DNA of 64,000 nucleotides from Acinetobacter sichuanensis (GTDB taxonomy: Bacteria; Pseudomonadota; Gammaproteobacteria; Pseudomonadales; Moraxellaceae): positions 124,001 to 188,000 of the forward strand of contig NZ_PYIX02000002.1 in the NCBI RefSeq assembly GCF_003024515.2, written 5' to 3'. The position numbers and the translations under genes are program-made. Positions 1 through 8,505 of the stretch are shown here, piece by piece. The first letter of the stretch is position 1. Each line of letters starts with the position of its first letter. The notes under the pieces are model-generated. The model was given only the letters and a program-made list of their open reading frames with translations, was not told the DNA's origin and ran no database searches.

Positions 1-44
1 AAATTCAATCACCTGAACCTAACCCTCAGCCTGAATTAGAGTCC

Positions 45-758
45 ATGCCGATTACTAAACATTTGATCGTTTTAAGACGTCATTTATTTAAAATCATGGC
101 ATTGTTAATTCTTTTATTTTTTTGTTTACTTCCCTTTGCCAATAAAACTTACGTTGCGTTATCTGAGCCTTTAAGAGCACAACTGCCTGCAACATCAACC
201 ATGATTGCCACAGATGTCACCGCAACATTTATGGCACCATTTAAGTTGAATTTTTTCATTGCTTTAATGTTGGCAATGCCTTTTATTATTTATCAAATTT
301 GGTCGTTTGTTAAACCTGCGCTGTATGCCAAAGAAAAAAGTTTAGCACTGCCCTTGCTCATTGGTAGCATTAGCCTGTTTTATGCAGGAATTGCTTTTGC
401 ATATTTTGTGGCTTTGCCCTCGATTTTACATTTTTTTATTAGTGTATCGCCTGAAACAGTAGCACCCATGACAGATATTAATAGTTATCTGACATTCTGT
501 TTAAAGCTATTTTTAGTCTTTGGCTTAACTTTTGAAATTCCGATTATCACTTTACTGCTGATTTTAATTGGTGTGGTTTCAACTCAAGACCTTGTCGAAA
601 AACGTCGCTATATTATTGTGGGCTGTTTTTTTGTCTCTATGTTTATTACGCCACCCGATGCTATTTCAATGATTATGCTTGCTATTCCAATGTGGTTACT
701 CTTTGAACTCGGTTTATTTTTTGGCAAAGTCATCGAAAAAAGACGAGCAACAACATAA
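45..758 (+). CDS. tatC: Sec-independent (twin-arginine) translocase subunit TatC
   Basis: TatC is the inner-membrane receptor that, with TatB, recognises twin-arginine signal peptides and helps export folded proteins. The 237-residue product is highly hydrophobic with about six membrane segments. It shows family motifs: ITKHLIVLRRHL at the N-terminus, KPALYAKEK after the second helix, and FGLTFEIPI in the fourth. The reading frame stays open to the left window edge (a Pro/Glu-rich stretch precedes the ATG), so translation may begin upstream of the window; the ATG at 45 is the first visible start. The following gene encodes a protein with a Tat signal, a fitting substrate. TatA and TatB would lie to the left, outside the window. 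Confidence 0.93.
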   Translation: MPITKHLIVLRRHLFKIMALLILLFFCLLPFANKTYVALSEPLRAQLPATSTMIATDVTATFMAPFKLNFFIALMLAMPFIIYQIWSFVKPALYAKEKSLALPLLIGSISLFYAGIAFAYFVALPSILHFFISVSPETVAPMTDINSYLTFCLKLFLVFGLTFEIPIITLLLILIGVVSTQDLVEKRRYIIVGCFFVSMFITPPDAISMIMLAIPMWLLFELGLFFGKVIEKRRATT

Positions 759-911
759 AGTTGCTCTTTATTTGACTTATATTGTGATTTTCATCATTTT
801 GACTTTTTATCTTCACCAGACTGTCACCTTATTGTCAAAGCTTCGTCATATTTATTATCTAAGTTAATAACAACTTTTGAGAACCATCAATTAACTTTAG
901 GGAATACTTCT

Positions 912-3107
912 ATGACCGAGCTGACGCCATATCATGAAGATCAAGAACTTGATAATAACACTTCAGACAATATACATTTTCGTGATATTTTAGAACAACA
1001 TATTACTCGTCGTAGCTTAATTGCAAAAACTGCAAGTGGTGCAGCAGCTCTGGCTTTAGCGTCAACTTTGACTGGTTGTGGTAATGACAAAGACTCATCA
1101 AATAATGTCACTCCACCAACACCAACTCCTGAACCAACAGACCCAAATAAAAAACCTGAAAAATTAACCTTTAAACCTGTTGCTAAAAACCTCAATGATA
1201 TTGTGACTGTACCTGAAGGTTATGAAGCAACTGTACTCTATGCAATGGGTGACTCGATTAACCCTGCTTATGCAGAATGGAATGATAATGCTGTGCCTTC
1301 TGGTCCAAGTTTCCAGTATCGCTCAGGTGACTGCCATGATGGTATGAGTTATTTTGGTTTAAATACAACAAATAAAAACTATGATCCAAAAGCATCTGAA
1401 AATGGCTTGTTGGTGATGAACCATGAATATATCAATCCGACATTTTTACACCCTAAAGGTCCAACGAAAACCGCTGATGGTCGCCGCCCTGAAGATGAAG
1501 TGATTCGTGAAATGAATGCTCATGGTGTTTCAATCATTGAGTTGAAAAAAGATAAAACGACACAAAAAGTTGAAATTGTTAAAAATTCACTCTTTAACCG
1601 TCGTATTACAGCATCAACAGTGATGGATTTTGCAGGTGTTGTTGCAAACTCAGCTTTAGTCACCACCAAGTATTCACCAGCGGGCAAGCAAACACGTGGT
1701 ACCCATAATAACTGTGGTAATGGTTATACACCTTGGGGCACCTATTTAACGACTGAAGAAAACTATATTGGTTACTTTATCCGTAACAAAGGTGATGATG
1801 AAAAACGTACACCAGAAGAAATCATTGCTTTAAAACGTTATGGTTTAAAAGATGGTGCAAGCTCACGTTACCAATGGGAAACAGCGCTTGGCAAAGTTGA
1901 AAGCCAAGACTTATACGACCGCTGGAACTCGTCAGTTACAGGTGCTTCTGCTGCACAAGACTACCGTAACAGTGCCAATACTTTTGGTTGGATCGTTGAA
2001 ATTGACCCATTTGATGGTCGCCAAAATCCTGTAAAACGTACATCTTTAGGTCGTTTTGCGCATGAAGACTGCCGTGCAAGTCGTTTACGTGAAGATGACA
2101 ATTTAGCGTTCTATATGGGCGATGACTCACGTGGCGAATACATCTATAAATTTGTATCTGATGCAAAATGGTCTGCAAAAGATATCAATGGTGGCTATAA
2201 AGCAGGTGATAAATACATGAACTCAGGCAAACTTTATGTTGCTAAGTTCAATAGTGATGGTACAGGTCAATGGATTGAATTGGCTTATGGTAAAAATGGT
2301 TTAAATGCATCAAGTACAGTTTATCCATTTAAATCACAAGCAGAAGTCACAACTTTTGCTCGTCTTGCAGGTGATGCAGTCGGTGCAACAAAAATGGATC
2401 GCCCTGAATGGGTTGCTGTAAACCCTGAAAATGGCGAAGTCTATGTGACTTTAACCAATAACTCAAATCGTGGTACAGCCTATCCAACAGATGCCGCTAA
2501 CCCTCGTAACTATGAAGATCCTGAGGGTGGTAAAGGTAATGTGAATGGTCATATTATTCGCTTCCATGAAGATGGTGACACTACAACTGCTACCACATTC
2601 AAATGGGATATTTATCTCTTTGGTGCTGAAGCGAAAATGGCAAGCAATATCAACCTTTCTGGCTTAAATGACAATAATGACTTGTCTTCTCCAGATGGTA
2701 TGTGGTTTGACCCACGCGGTGTGCTTTGGATTCAAACAGATGATGGCGCTTATACTGACGTTACCAACTGTATGATGCTTGCAGCTCTACCAGGTAAAGT
2801 CGGTGATGGTACCAAAGCAAAAAGCTCTACAGGACAAGAAACCATTGTTGGTGCAAAAATGACGGATGATAATCTACGTCGTTTCCTCACAGGTCCAACA
2901 GAATGTGAGATCACAGGTGTTACGATGACACCTGACCACAAAGCAATCTTTATTAATGTACAACATCCAGGTGAAGACTCTGAAAGTTATGACAAGCCAA
3001 CGAGTCATTGGCCAGCTACGCAAAAAGATAGCAGTAACAAAACAGCACGTCCGCGTTCAGCAACGGTTGTCATCACCCGTAAAGATGGCGGTACGATTGC
3101 AGGTTAA
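912..3107 (+). CDS. phoX: PhoX family (DUF839) phosphatase, predicted Tat-exported lipoprotein
   Basis: PhoX-family enzymes are Ca/Fe-dependent alkaline phosphatases of the cell envelope. The 731-residue protein has a twin-arginine motif (TRRSLIAK, RR at 33-34), a hydrophobic stretch at 41-55, and then a lipobox LTGC with Cys56. A Pro/Thr-rich linker (about 65-85) follows, consistent with a Tat-dependent lipoprotein tethered to the envelope. The rest matches the DUF839/PhoX fold, including SSPDGMWFDPRGVLWIQTDD and the C-terminal TGPTECEITGVTMTPD. An AGGGA ribosome site lies about 8 bases before the ATG. It follows tatC by 153 bp and may share its transcript. The substrate is inferred from family only; it could be another phosphoesterase. 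I saw no obvious Pho box. Confidence 0.85.
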   Translation: MTELTPYHEDQELDNNTSDNIHFRDILEQHITRRSLIAKTASGAAALALASTLTGCGNDKDSSNNVTPPTPTPEPTDPNKKPEKLTFKPVAKNLNDIVTVPEGYEATVLYAMGDSINPAYAEWNDNAVPSGPSFQYRSGDCHDGMSYFGLNTTNKNYDPKASENGLLVMNHEYINPTFLHPKGPTKTADGRRPEDEVIREMNAHGVSIIELKKDKTTQKVEIVKNSLFNRRITASTVMDFAGVVANSALVTTKYSPAGKQTRGTHNNCGNGYTPWGTYLTTEENYIGYFIRNKGDDEKRTPEEIIALKRYGLKDGASSRYQWETALGKVESQDLYDRWNSSVTGASAAQDYRNSANTFGWIVEIDPFDGRQNPVKRTSLGRFAHEDCRASRLREDDNLAFYMGDDSRGEYIYKFVSDAKWSAKDINGGYKAGDKYMNSGKLYVAKFNSDGTGQWIELAYGKNGLNASSTVYPFKSQAEVTTFARLAGDAVGATKMDRPEWVAVNPENGEVYVTLTNNSNRGTAYPTDAANPRNYEDPEGGKGNVNGHIIRFHEDGDTTTATTFKWDIYLFGAEAKMASNINLSGLNDNNDLSSPDGMWFDPRGVLWIQTDDGAYTDVTNCMMLAALPGKVGDGTKAKSSTGQETIVGAKMTDDNLRRFLTGPTECEITGVTMTPDHKAIFINVQHPGEDSESYDKPTSHWPATQKDSSNKTARPRSATVVITRKDGGTIAG

Positions 3108-3134
3108 TTCAACCTTATTTATCGTATAACAATG

Positions 3135-3169
3135 ATCCACAAATGTTTCTTAACATTTGTGGATTTTTT
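3135..3169 (+). terminator. Rho-independent terminator after phoX
   Basis: A 13-bp perfect stem (3135-3147 with 3152-3164) around a TCTT loop is followed by a run of T. It lies between the convergent phoX and NRDE genes and could serve both. Confidence 0.85.
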
Positions 3170-3192
3170 ATCATTTCATTTTTATAAAAAAG

Positions 3193-3957
3193 CTAAATTT
3201 TAATCACCTCTCCCGCATGCTCACCCTGCTGAGTTTTCTCAAACCAAGCAATTTCTGACTGACTTATTCTTAAAAAATTTGAACATCGTGTGCCATAAAC
3301 AGGACTTTGAATAAAAGTTGATGACAATAAATGCTCCATCTCTTGATTGATTCCTGTTTCAGGCAATAAATCAACAATCACTTTACGTTCATCTTCTAAA
3401 ATATCCCAAGCTGTGTGTTCTAAATCCTGTTCAGGTATAGATGGCAGTTGTAACATCGGTAAAAATTCTTGCGTAAAACGTTTACGTAAATGTTTGGTCT
3501 TTTCCCAATCTTCAGACATCAATCCATTAGAAACAACAAACACACCTTTGGCTAAAACTTGCGGTGCTTCACCACGATTACTTAAATATACTGCCTGTTC
3601 TCGATCACCTAAAAATAAATTAAACCCTGCATAGTCTCTTTGTTTTTCTTCAAGTTGTTGTGCAAAACGAATAGGTGTTTGTTCAGATTCTAAAAAAGAC
3701 TGAATCAAATGTCCTCTGGAAGTTGGATATGAATTTTTATCTTGCCCTTCTCTGAAGTTGGTGACAATTGCCCAGCGACCCTGTGCTGTTACCCCCATCC
3801 ATGTGCCCCCAGATTGTAAATCCTGCCCTGCAATAATTGGGCTATTTTCCCAGACATGTAATTGCGATGCGGGTCGATGATAAAACTCATCTCGATTTGA
3901 AATTAAACACAGTGGTACATCTTCCAAGACTTGCCATGCTAAAGCCACAATACACAT
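3193..3957 (-). CDS. NRDE family protein (TANGO2-like)
   Basis: The 254-residue protein begins Met-Cys (MCIVALAW) and carries the diagnostic NRDE motif at residues 21-24 within SNRDEFYHRPA, then GGTWMGVT near residue 51. These define the NRDE/TANGO2 family. An N-terminal Cys exposed by Met removal suggests an Ntn-hydrolase-like fold. The human relative is linked to lipid and haem handling, but the bacterial role is unsettled and no substrate can be given. It is convergent with phoX and divergent from lgt (105 bp between starts). Confidence 0.85.
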   Translation of the reverse strand: MCIVALAWQVLEDVPLCLISNRDEFYHRPASQLHVWENSPIIAGQDLQSGGTWMGVTAQGRWAIVTNFREGQDKNSYPTSRGHLIQSFLESEQTPIRFAQQLEEKQRDYAGFNLFLGDREQAVYLSNRGEAPQVLAKGVFVVSNGLMSEDWEKTKHLRKRFTQEFLPMLQLPSIPEQDLEHTAWDILEDERKVIVDLLPETGINQEMEHLLSSTFIQSPVYGTRCSNFLRISQSEIAWFEKTQQGEHAGEVIKI

Positions 3958-4062
3958 ATTTTTATTCCATAGCTTATTACTTTAAGTTTACACATTGAAT
4001 GTACAACATTTTTCATGTCTTTCAGATAAAATCTGTGCAAAACAGAATACAAAGGAAGAGCG

Positions 4063-4881
4063 ATGCTGACCTACCCAAATATAGACCCAGTTGCAATATC
4101 ACTGGGACCACTCCAAGTGCATTGGTATGGGATCATGTATCTTCTGGCATTTTTATGTGCTTGGGGGCTTGCAACTTATCGTGCTAAACAACGTACAAAC
4201 TGGAATTCGGAAATGGTTTCAGATCTTGTATTTTATGGTGCTTTGGGTGTGGTATTGGGTGGACGTATTGGTTATGTCCTATTTTATGAGTTTAGTAAGT
4301 TCCTTGCAGATCCAATCTGGTTATTTAAAGTTTGGACAGGTGGAATGAGCTTTCATGGTGGCTTCTTAGGTGTCATGATCGCCATGCTTTTATGGTGCCA
4401 TAAATATAAGAAAACATGGTTTGAAACTTTAGATTTTATTGCACCTTGTGTCCCTACAGGTTTAATGTTTGGTCGTATTGGTAACTTTATTGGCGGTGAA
4501 CTTTATGGTCGTCAAGTGTCCGATCCAAACTTTGCTTTAGGTATGATTTTCCCAACTGATCCATTACACTTAATACGCCATCCTTCACAAATTTATCAAG
4601 CACTGTGCGAAGGCTTATTATTATTTCTTATTCTTTGGTTTTATAGTGCAAAACCACGTCCACGTTATGCAGTATCTGCAATATTTTTGATGGGTTATGG
4701 CTGTGCTCGCTTCTTTATGGAGTTCTTCCGCGAACCTGATGCAGATCAAGGCTATATCTTATTTGGTTGGATGACCAAAGGTCAAATTTTATCTTTCCCA
4801 ATGATTTTGATTGGTTTATGGATGATTTGGTATGCTTATCAAAAGAAAATTTTCGATTGGGGACCGCATAAAAATACCTAA
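4063..4881 (+). CDS. lgt: Phosphatidylglycerol-prolipoprotein diacylglyceryl transferase
   Basis: Lgt is the inner-membrane enzyme that moves diacylglycerol from phosphatidylglycerol to the lipobox cysteine of prolipoproteins. The product has 272 residues, seven or so membrane helices, and family motifs GGRIGYVLFYE, GMSFHGGFLG and the signature GRIGNFIGGELYGR. The start is set by an AGGAAGAG ribosome site about 8 bases upstream. Several lipoproteins in this window (PhoX-like, META-domain, the 54.8-kb protein) would be its substrates. It is followed by a strong terminator, so it is probably transcribed alone. Confidence 0.97.
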   Translation: MLTYPNIDPVAISLGPLQVHWYGIMYLLAFLCAWGLATYRAKQRTNWNSEMVSDLVFYGALGVVLGGRIGYVLFYEFSKFLADPIWLFKVWTGGMSFHGGFLGVMIAMLLWCHKYKKTWFETLDFIAPCVPTGLMFGRIGNFIGGELYGRQVSDPNFALGMIFPTDPLHLIRHPSQIYQALCEGLLLFLILWFYSAKPRPRYAVSAIFLMGYGCARFFMEFFREPDADQGYILFGWMTKGQILSFPMILIGLWMIWYAYQKKIFDWGPHKNT

Positions 4882-4893
4882 TTAAACCCTGTC

Positions 4894-4925
4894 AAAGCGG
4901 ATGATCACTCATCCGCTTTTTTATT
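4894..4925 (+). terminator. Rho-independent terminator after lgt
   Basis: An 11-bp perfect stem with a TCAC loop (4894-4919) is followed by a T run. It sits between convergent lgt and a DUF1963 gene and is flanked by A/T on both sides, so it may act both ways. Confidence 0.88.
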
Positions 4926-4943
4926 TTTAAGCTCTCAATTAAC

Positions 4944-5774
4944 TCAATGACATGCCCACAAAAAAACAACTTTAGAAAAATCTCTTTTTTTCAAATCTTG
5001 GAGGGCAATATACCACTGCGCAACACCACCATCAGACCACTCCAAACCCTCATCTGTATCTAACTGCATTAACAACACATAGTCTTCAATTCCAAATTCA
5101 GTTCGGTTATCTGTAGAGTGTAGATAATTTGCATATCCTCCGATACGATGTCCACCTTCACACTGAAATTGTTCTGTATACGGTTTTTCATATTCGGTAT
5201 AAGCCCACATTAGATCATCATAATCTCGGCTTAAAGCAACTTGCTCACGCCCAAATATGAGGGGTGCAAAACGATAATCATGAAATGTCATATATTGCTG
5301 AACTTTTTTAAAAGTTAAACCACATTCTTCAACCCATAATTGCTGCTCACCCTCAGAAATTTCATAAATTTTTTTCAATGTTTCACGAGTTTTGAGTAAA
5401 GTTTCATCTTCTTTTACTTCAGGAAAATACAGCACACGATGATTAAATTGGATGTGTTCAAGGCTTTCATCCATTCCCAAATCCCACTCTTTCATATTCA
5501 AATAAAACTGTAAAATTCCTTGTTCAGGAAAATCAGTTAAATGCGGCATTTCAGCAAAATTGATTTGTGCTAAAAATTGCAAAGGTTCATTGCTCAGCTT
5601 AGAGCAAGGATATTCACCCTCTAAAGGAAAATAAGGCGACATACCTAAATTACTTTGCCATAAATCCACATGACTTTTTAACTCCCGATCAAATTCAACA
5701 CAGGTTTGTAAGGTAGATTCGATAGTTTTGATGAAGGGAAAAAACTGTTCTGGCAATTGCGTTATTTTTGACAT
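4944..5774 (-). CDS. DUF1963 (YwqG-like) protein, paralogue A
   Basis: This 276-residue soluble protein has no signal peptide. It shares with the gene at 7549-8349 a series of blocks characteristic of DUF1963: LAQINFAE, GILQF, GG-Y, DYVLLMQLD and, at the C-terminus, DLKKRDFSKV. The family has no established biochemical role. It is divergent (101 bp) from a pair of small membrane proteins, and the paralogue lies 1.8 kb away beyond a cysteine hydrolase gene. The paralogues are clearly diverged, so this is not a recent duplication. I infer only that they belong to one accessory block. Confidence 0.8.
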   Translation of the reverse strand: MSKITQLPEQFFPFIKTIESTLQTCVEFDRELKSHVDLWQSNLGMSPYFPLEGEYPCSKLSNEPLQFLAQINFAEMPHLTDFPEQGILQFYLNMKEWDLGMDESLEHIQFNHRVLYFPEVKEDETLLKTRETLKKIYEISEGEQQLWVEECGLTFKKVQQYMTFHDYRFAPLIFGREQVALSRDYDDLMWAYTEYEKPYTEQFQCEGGHRIGGYANYLHSTDNRTEFGIEDYVLLMQLDTDEGLEWSDGGVAQWYIALQDLKKRDFSKVVFLWACH

Positions 5775-5875
5775 TATTATGTTCCCATCTTATTTTGCAT
5801 GACTATGTAACTAAAACTCATCTTTTCAACAAGTTCATTTATACTGCAAGCATCCTTTGAATATATACCAACATT

Positions 5876-6259
5876 ATGCTTGAATTTTGGTTTGATCCAC
5901 AAACACCTATCTTCAAAAAGATATTTATCTTCATTGCGATTGCCATTGCAACCATCTTGTTATATCGCATGCAACCCTTAGCATATAGCGCGATTTTAAT
6001 GTTTGTCGCAACAGGTGTGATCTTCCTGATTTGTCGTTACTGCAAACTCCATTTTGCAGCAAAAAAACCAACTGGAATTGTATATCGTATTTTGACATGG
6101 GTACCCATCGCACTCTTATTGGCGTTGATTTTTAAAAATATGACACAAGGTGAAATTTTAATTCCGGGAGCACAAGGCATCGGATTTATGGCATTGGCTG
6201 TTTGTTTATTTTCACCTTTGTCTTTACTTCATCAAAACAACACGAAAAAAGTCTCTTAA
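5876..6259 (+). CDS. Small multi-pass membrane protein, tandem copy 1
   Basis: The 127-residue product begins MLEFWFDPQTP and has four probable membrane segments (about 14-30, 37-53, 70-85 and 97-115) with a basic C-terminal tail. No known family was recognised. Its N-terminus and topology resemble those of the next gene, which begins MLDFWYSERC two bases after this stop codon, so the pair looks like an ancient tandem duplication in one transcript. The pair is flanked by DUF1963 genes and faces a cysteine hydrolase gene. Confidence 0.7.
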   Translation: MLEFWFDPQTPIFKKIFIFIAIAIATILLYRMQPLAYSAILMFVATGVIFLICRYCKLHFAAKKPTGIVYRILTWVPIALLLALIFKNMTQGEILIPGAQGIGFMALAVCLFSPLSLLHQNNTKKVS

Positions 6260-6261
6260 TC

Positions 6262-6636
6262 ATGTTAGATTTTTGGTATTCAGAACGCTGTACTCGTCAA
6301 GTTAAGCTGATCGTCAGCATCATGCTCTGTATTGTGATTTTTTATTGCTCTAACATTGAAAAACTCAGCCCAATTTTTGTAGGTATTGGTTTAGTTTTAG
6401 GTATGGCATTACATGTGCTGTATCGGGCTGCAAGTCAACAGACAGCACAAAATCCTCAGAAAAAATGGATGAAAATTGCAGCAGTTTATCTCCCTATTTT
6501 TATTCAAATCACGATCATTTACTGGTTTTTAAAACAATCGAATTTTGTCTATTTAGCCATTCAAGCTTTAGGCTTTATGATGCTTGGACTTGTGCTGATT
6601 TCAAATTATCAAAACCGCAGTAAACGCTCAGATTAA
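6262..6636 (+). CDS. Small multi-pass membrane protein, tandem copy 2
   Basis: A 124-residue protein with about four hydrophobic segments. I chose the ATG at 6262, two bases after the previous stop, because it gives an N-terminus (MLDFWY) matching that of copy 1. A longer in-frame reading from 6202 would overlap copy 1 by almost 60 bases. Translation is probably coupled. Function is unknown. A perfect 12-bp hairpin follows and separates it from the convergent hydrolase gene. Confidence 0.68.
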   Translation: MLDFWYSERCTRQVKLIVSIMLCIVIFYCSNIEKLSPIFVGIGLVLGMALHVLYRAASQQTAQNPQKKWMKIAAVYLPIFIQITIIYWFLKQSNFVYLAIQALGFMMLGLVLISNYQNRSKRSD

Positions 6637-6669
6637 AAAGGAAGGTTTTTGCTCAAGCTTCCTTTTTAA
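6633..6669. terminator. Bidirectional terminator between membrane pair and cysteine hydrolase
   Basis: A 12-bp perfect stem (6633-6644 with 6658-6669) with A-rich and T-rich flanks lies between convergent genes, so it can end transcripts from either side. Confidence 0.82.
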
Positions 6670-6699
6670 TCGTCTGCTTTTTGACACATAGAAGACAAA

Positions 6700-7242
6700 T
6701 CAACCTAAGCGATAGTATTTATAAGTGACATTACTATCTTTATAAACATCATAACTACGTTGTTTAAAGTCAGAAACCCATTCTGAACCTGTATAACCTG
6801 CAATATGCCCATAACGATGTTTACGGGTACGGTCAATAATATAAATATCTCCTTCTTGTGGAGCATCAAAAGAAGGTTGTATTTGTTTATAACCAATTTC
6901 TTCTAAAGTCTCGCCCCAATCTGCTGCTGCAATGGGATGATCAATAAACTTTGCACCTGCTGTTTGTAATGCAATACGAATACTACGTGCACAACGTGCT
7001 GAGCTTGTACGTGCTGAAATACTATCTAATTTATTGATAAATTTATCAATATCAATTTGAAAAGCATTCGTTAAAGAAAAATTATTGGCTTGGGCTTGTT
7101 TTAATTTATTTTGTTGAATAATCGCTGTTGGATTAAAGTCCTGTTTTGGGTAAAAAGATCCATTTTCATTTTGAAAAATGTATTGACTAACAGATACGCT
7201 ATTGACGTCTTGTACAGGTTGAGTATTTAAATCAACAATCAT
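6700..7242 (-). CDS. CHAP/NlpC-P60-like cysteine hydrolase, candidate peptidoglycan amidase
   Basis: The 180-residue protein has a non-hydrophobic N-terminal 75 residues and a C-terminal domain with the layout of a CHAP/NlpC-type amidase. The likely nucleophile is Cys84 in SARCARSIRIAL, followed by GDIYIID and the likely catalytic His146 in YGHIAGYTGSEWVSDF. There is no signal peptide, so it would need lysis, a phage-like route or a secretion system such as type VI to reach peptidoglycan. No secretion genes are in the window. It is convergent with the tandem membrane proteins and upstream of a 306-bp AT-rich gap. It could equally act on a cytosolic substrate. Confidence 0.55.
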   Translation of the reverse strand: MIVDLNTQPVQDVNSVSVSQYIFQNENGSFYPKQDFNPTAIIQQNKLKQAQANNFSLTNAFQIDIDKFINKLDSISARTSSARCARSIRIALQTAGAKFIDHPIAAADWGETLEEIGYKQIQPSFDAPQEGDIYIIDRTRKHRYGHIAGYTGSEWVSDFKQRSYDVYKDSNVTYKYYRLG

Positions 7243-7548
7243 TGCTCAACCCCAAACTGACTCACTAAACTCTGTCTTACCATACCAAAGTACCGCTACC
7301 ATAAATTACGAAGTTGCAATACTAAGCATACATTCTTAAAATTTGTTTAACGTAAATGTAATAAAATTTGTGATTGTAAATGAGAATCTTTTAAGTTGCT
7401 CTTTCTTGGTTTATTTTTAAAATAAAAAATCAATATCACTTTTAATTATATATTTATAATTTTTTATGCAATAGATTAATAACGTGAAGCCTATCACAAA
7501 AAACCCATTCTATCGAATGGGTCTTTTATTTCATCAGATGATCTAATT
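7243..7548. other. AT-rich gap between hydrolase and DUF1963 paralogue B
   Basis: About 306 bp, extremely AT-rich at 7370-7480. I see no coding frame or RNA gene. The right end holds the terminator of the DUF1963 gene; the left part must contain the promoter of the hydrolase gene. Confidence 0.6.
7497..7522 (-). terminator. Terminator of DUF1963 paralogue B
   Basis: An 8-bp stem (7503-7510 with 7515-7522, loop TATC). On the minus strand it is followed by six T, as expected for the gene ending at 7549. Confidence 0.8.
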
Positions 7549-8349
7549 TTAAGAACAATCCCAGTTATAAAGTACTTTAGAAAAATCTCTTTTCTTTAAG
7601 TCATCGGGGTGAATAAAGAAATTGGCAACACCACAATCACCCCATAAAATTTCAACATCTTGTTGCCCAGAACTGTCCAGTTGAAAGAGTAAAATATAGT
7701 CCTTAAAACGACTCGTGCTTCGAGGATCATCTTGCGTGAAATATGGATAGCCGCCTAAATGATGCCCACTTGCTGAAAATGCATCATCATATTCATCATA
7801 GATGTCTTCTGCGGCATCATCTTCCATTTCATAAGGATCAAAAATTTTCTCAGCAAATTCATGATCTCCCATAGAAATATAACGTTCTGACGCAACAAAT
7901 TGCACAGCATATTGCCCTGTTACAGGGTTCATATCATGATCTAAATCTTGTGTAGGAAATGCTTGTAGCAACTGCGTTGTATCTTCAATCACTTGATCAT
8001 AGTAAATGACCCGAAAGTTATTTTGCTTTTGTGGTTCGTCAAAATCTAAACCCCATAAATCATCTTCAATATCAATAAAAAACTGTAAAATTCCTGTACT
8101 TGGATAGAGCTCATTTTGAGGAAGTTCAGCAAAATTGATCTGTGCTAAAAGTACCAAAGGTCGCTCTTCGGCGTTGTGTGGATATTTAGCCGTTAAAGGT
8201 AAATAAGGCTCACCACCTACTTTGCTTTGCCACAATGATAACGTCTGTGCAGGGGACAAATTTAACTCGATTGCTGACTTTTTTGTTGCTAAAATTTGTG
8301 CTTTATATTGCTGAATAAATTCAGAAAGTTCATTCCAGTTGACTTGCAT
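7549..8349 (-). CDS. DUF1963 (YwqG-like) protein, paralogue B
   Basis: A 266-residue acidic, soluble protein sharing the DUF1963 blocks LAQINFAE, GILQFF, HHLGGY, DYILLFQLD and DLKKRDFSKV with the protein at 4944-5774. No catalytic motif or signal peptide is visible and the function of the family is unknown. It is followed by its own terminator and is divergent from thyA (156 bp). The acidic insert near residues 160-195 is rich in Asp/Glu/Tyr. Confidence 0.8.
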   Translation of the reverse strand: MQVNWNELSEFIQQYKAQILATKKSAIELNLSPAQTLSLWQSKVGGEPYLPLTAKYPHNAEERPLVLLAQINFAELPQNELYPSTGILQFFIDIEDDLWGLDFDEPQKQNNFRVIYYDQVIEDTTQLLQAFPTQDLDHDMNPVTGQYAVQFVASERYISMGDHEFAEKIFDPYEMEDDAAEDIYDEYDDAFSASGHHLGGYPYFTQDDPRSTSRFKDYILLFQLDSSGQQDVEILWGDCGVANFFIHPDDLKKRDFSKVLYNWDCS

Positions 8350-8505
8350 CTTTCTTCTCTCTTGTTATCTCTAGTTAAAATAAATCAGTGTTTAGTATAA
8401 ACTGAGAAGTTCAGTAAAAATATGACACGCTCAAAGTTAAACGTCATGAAATGTCGTGATTACGTCACTTCAAAACGGACATGATGAGCCTAATTTGGAA
8501 TTAAT

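Noticed and set aside
679-867. 62-codon ORF overlapping the end of tatC
   Set aside because: It overlaps tatC in another frame and ends without a ribosome site or recognisable motif.
4944-8349. Complete type VI secretion effector locus
   Set aside because: No VgrG, PAAR, Hcp or baseplate genes occur anywhere in the window, so the secretion part is only a suggestion.
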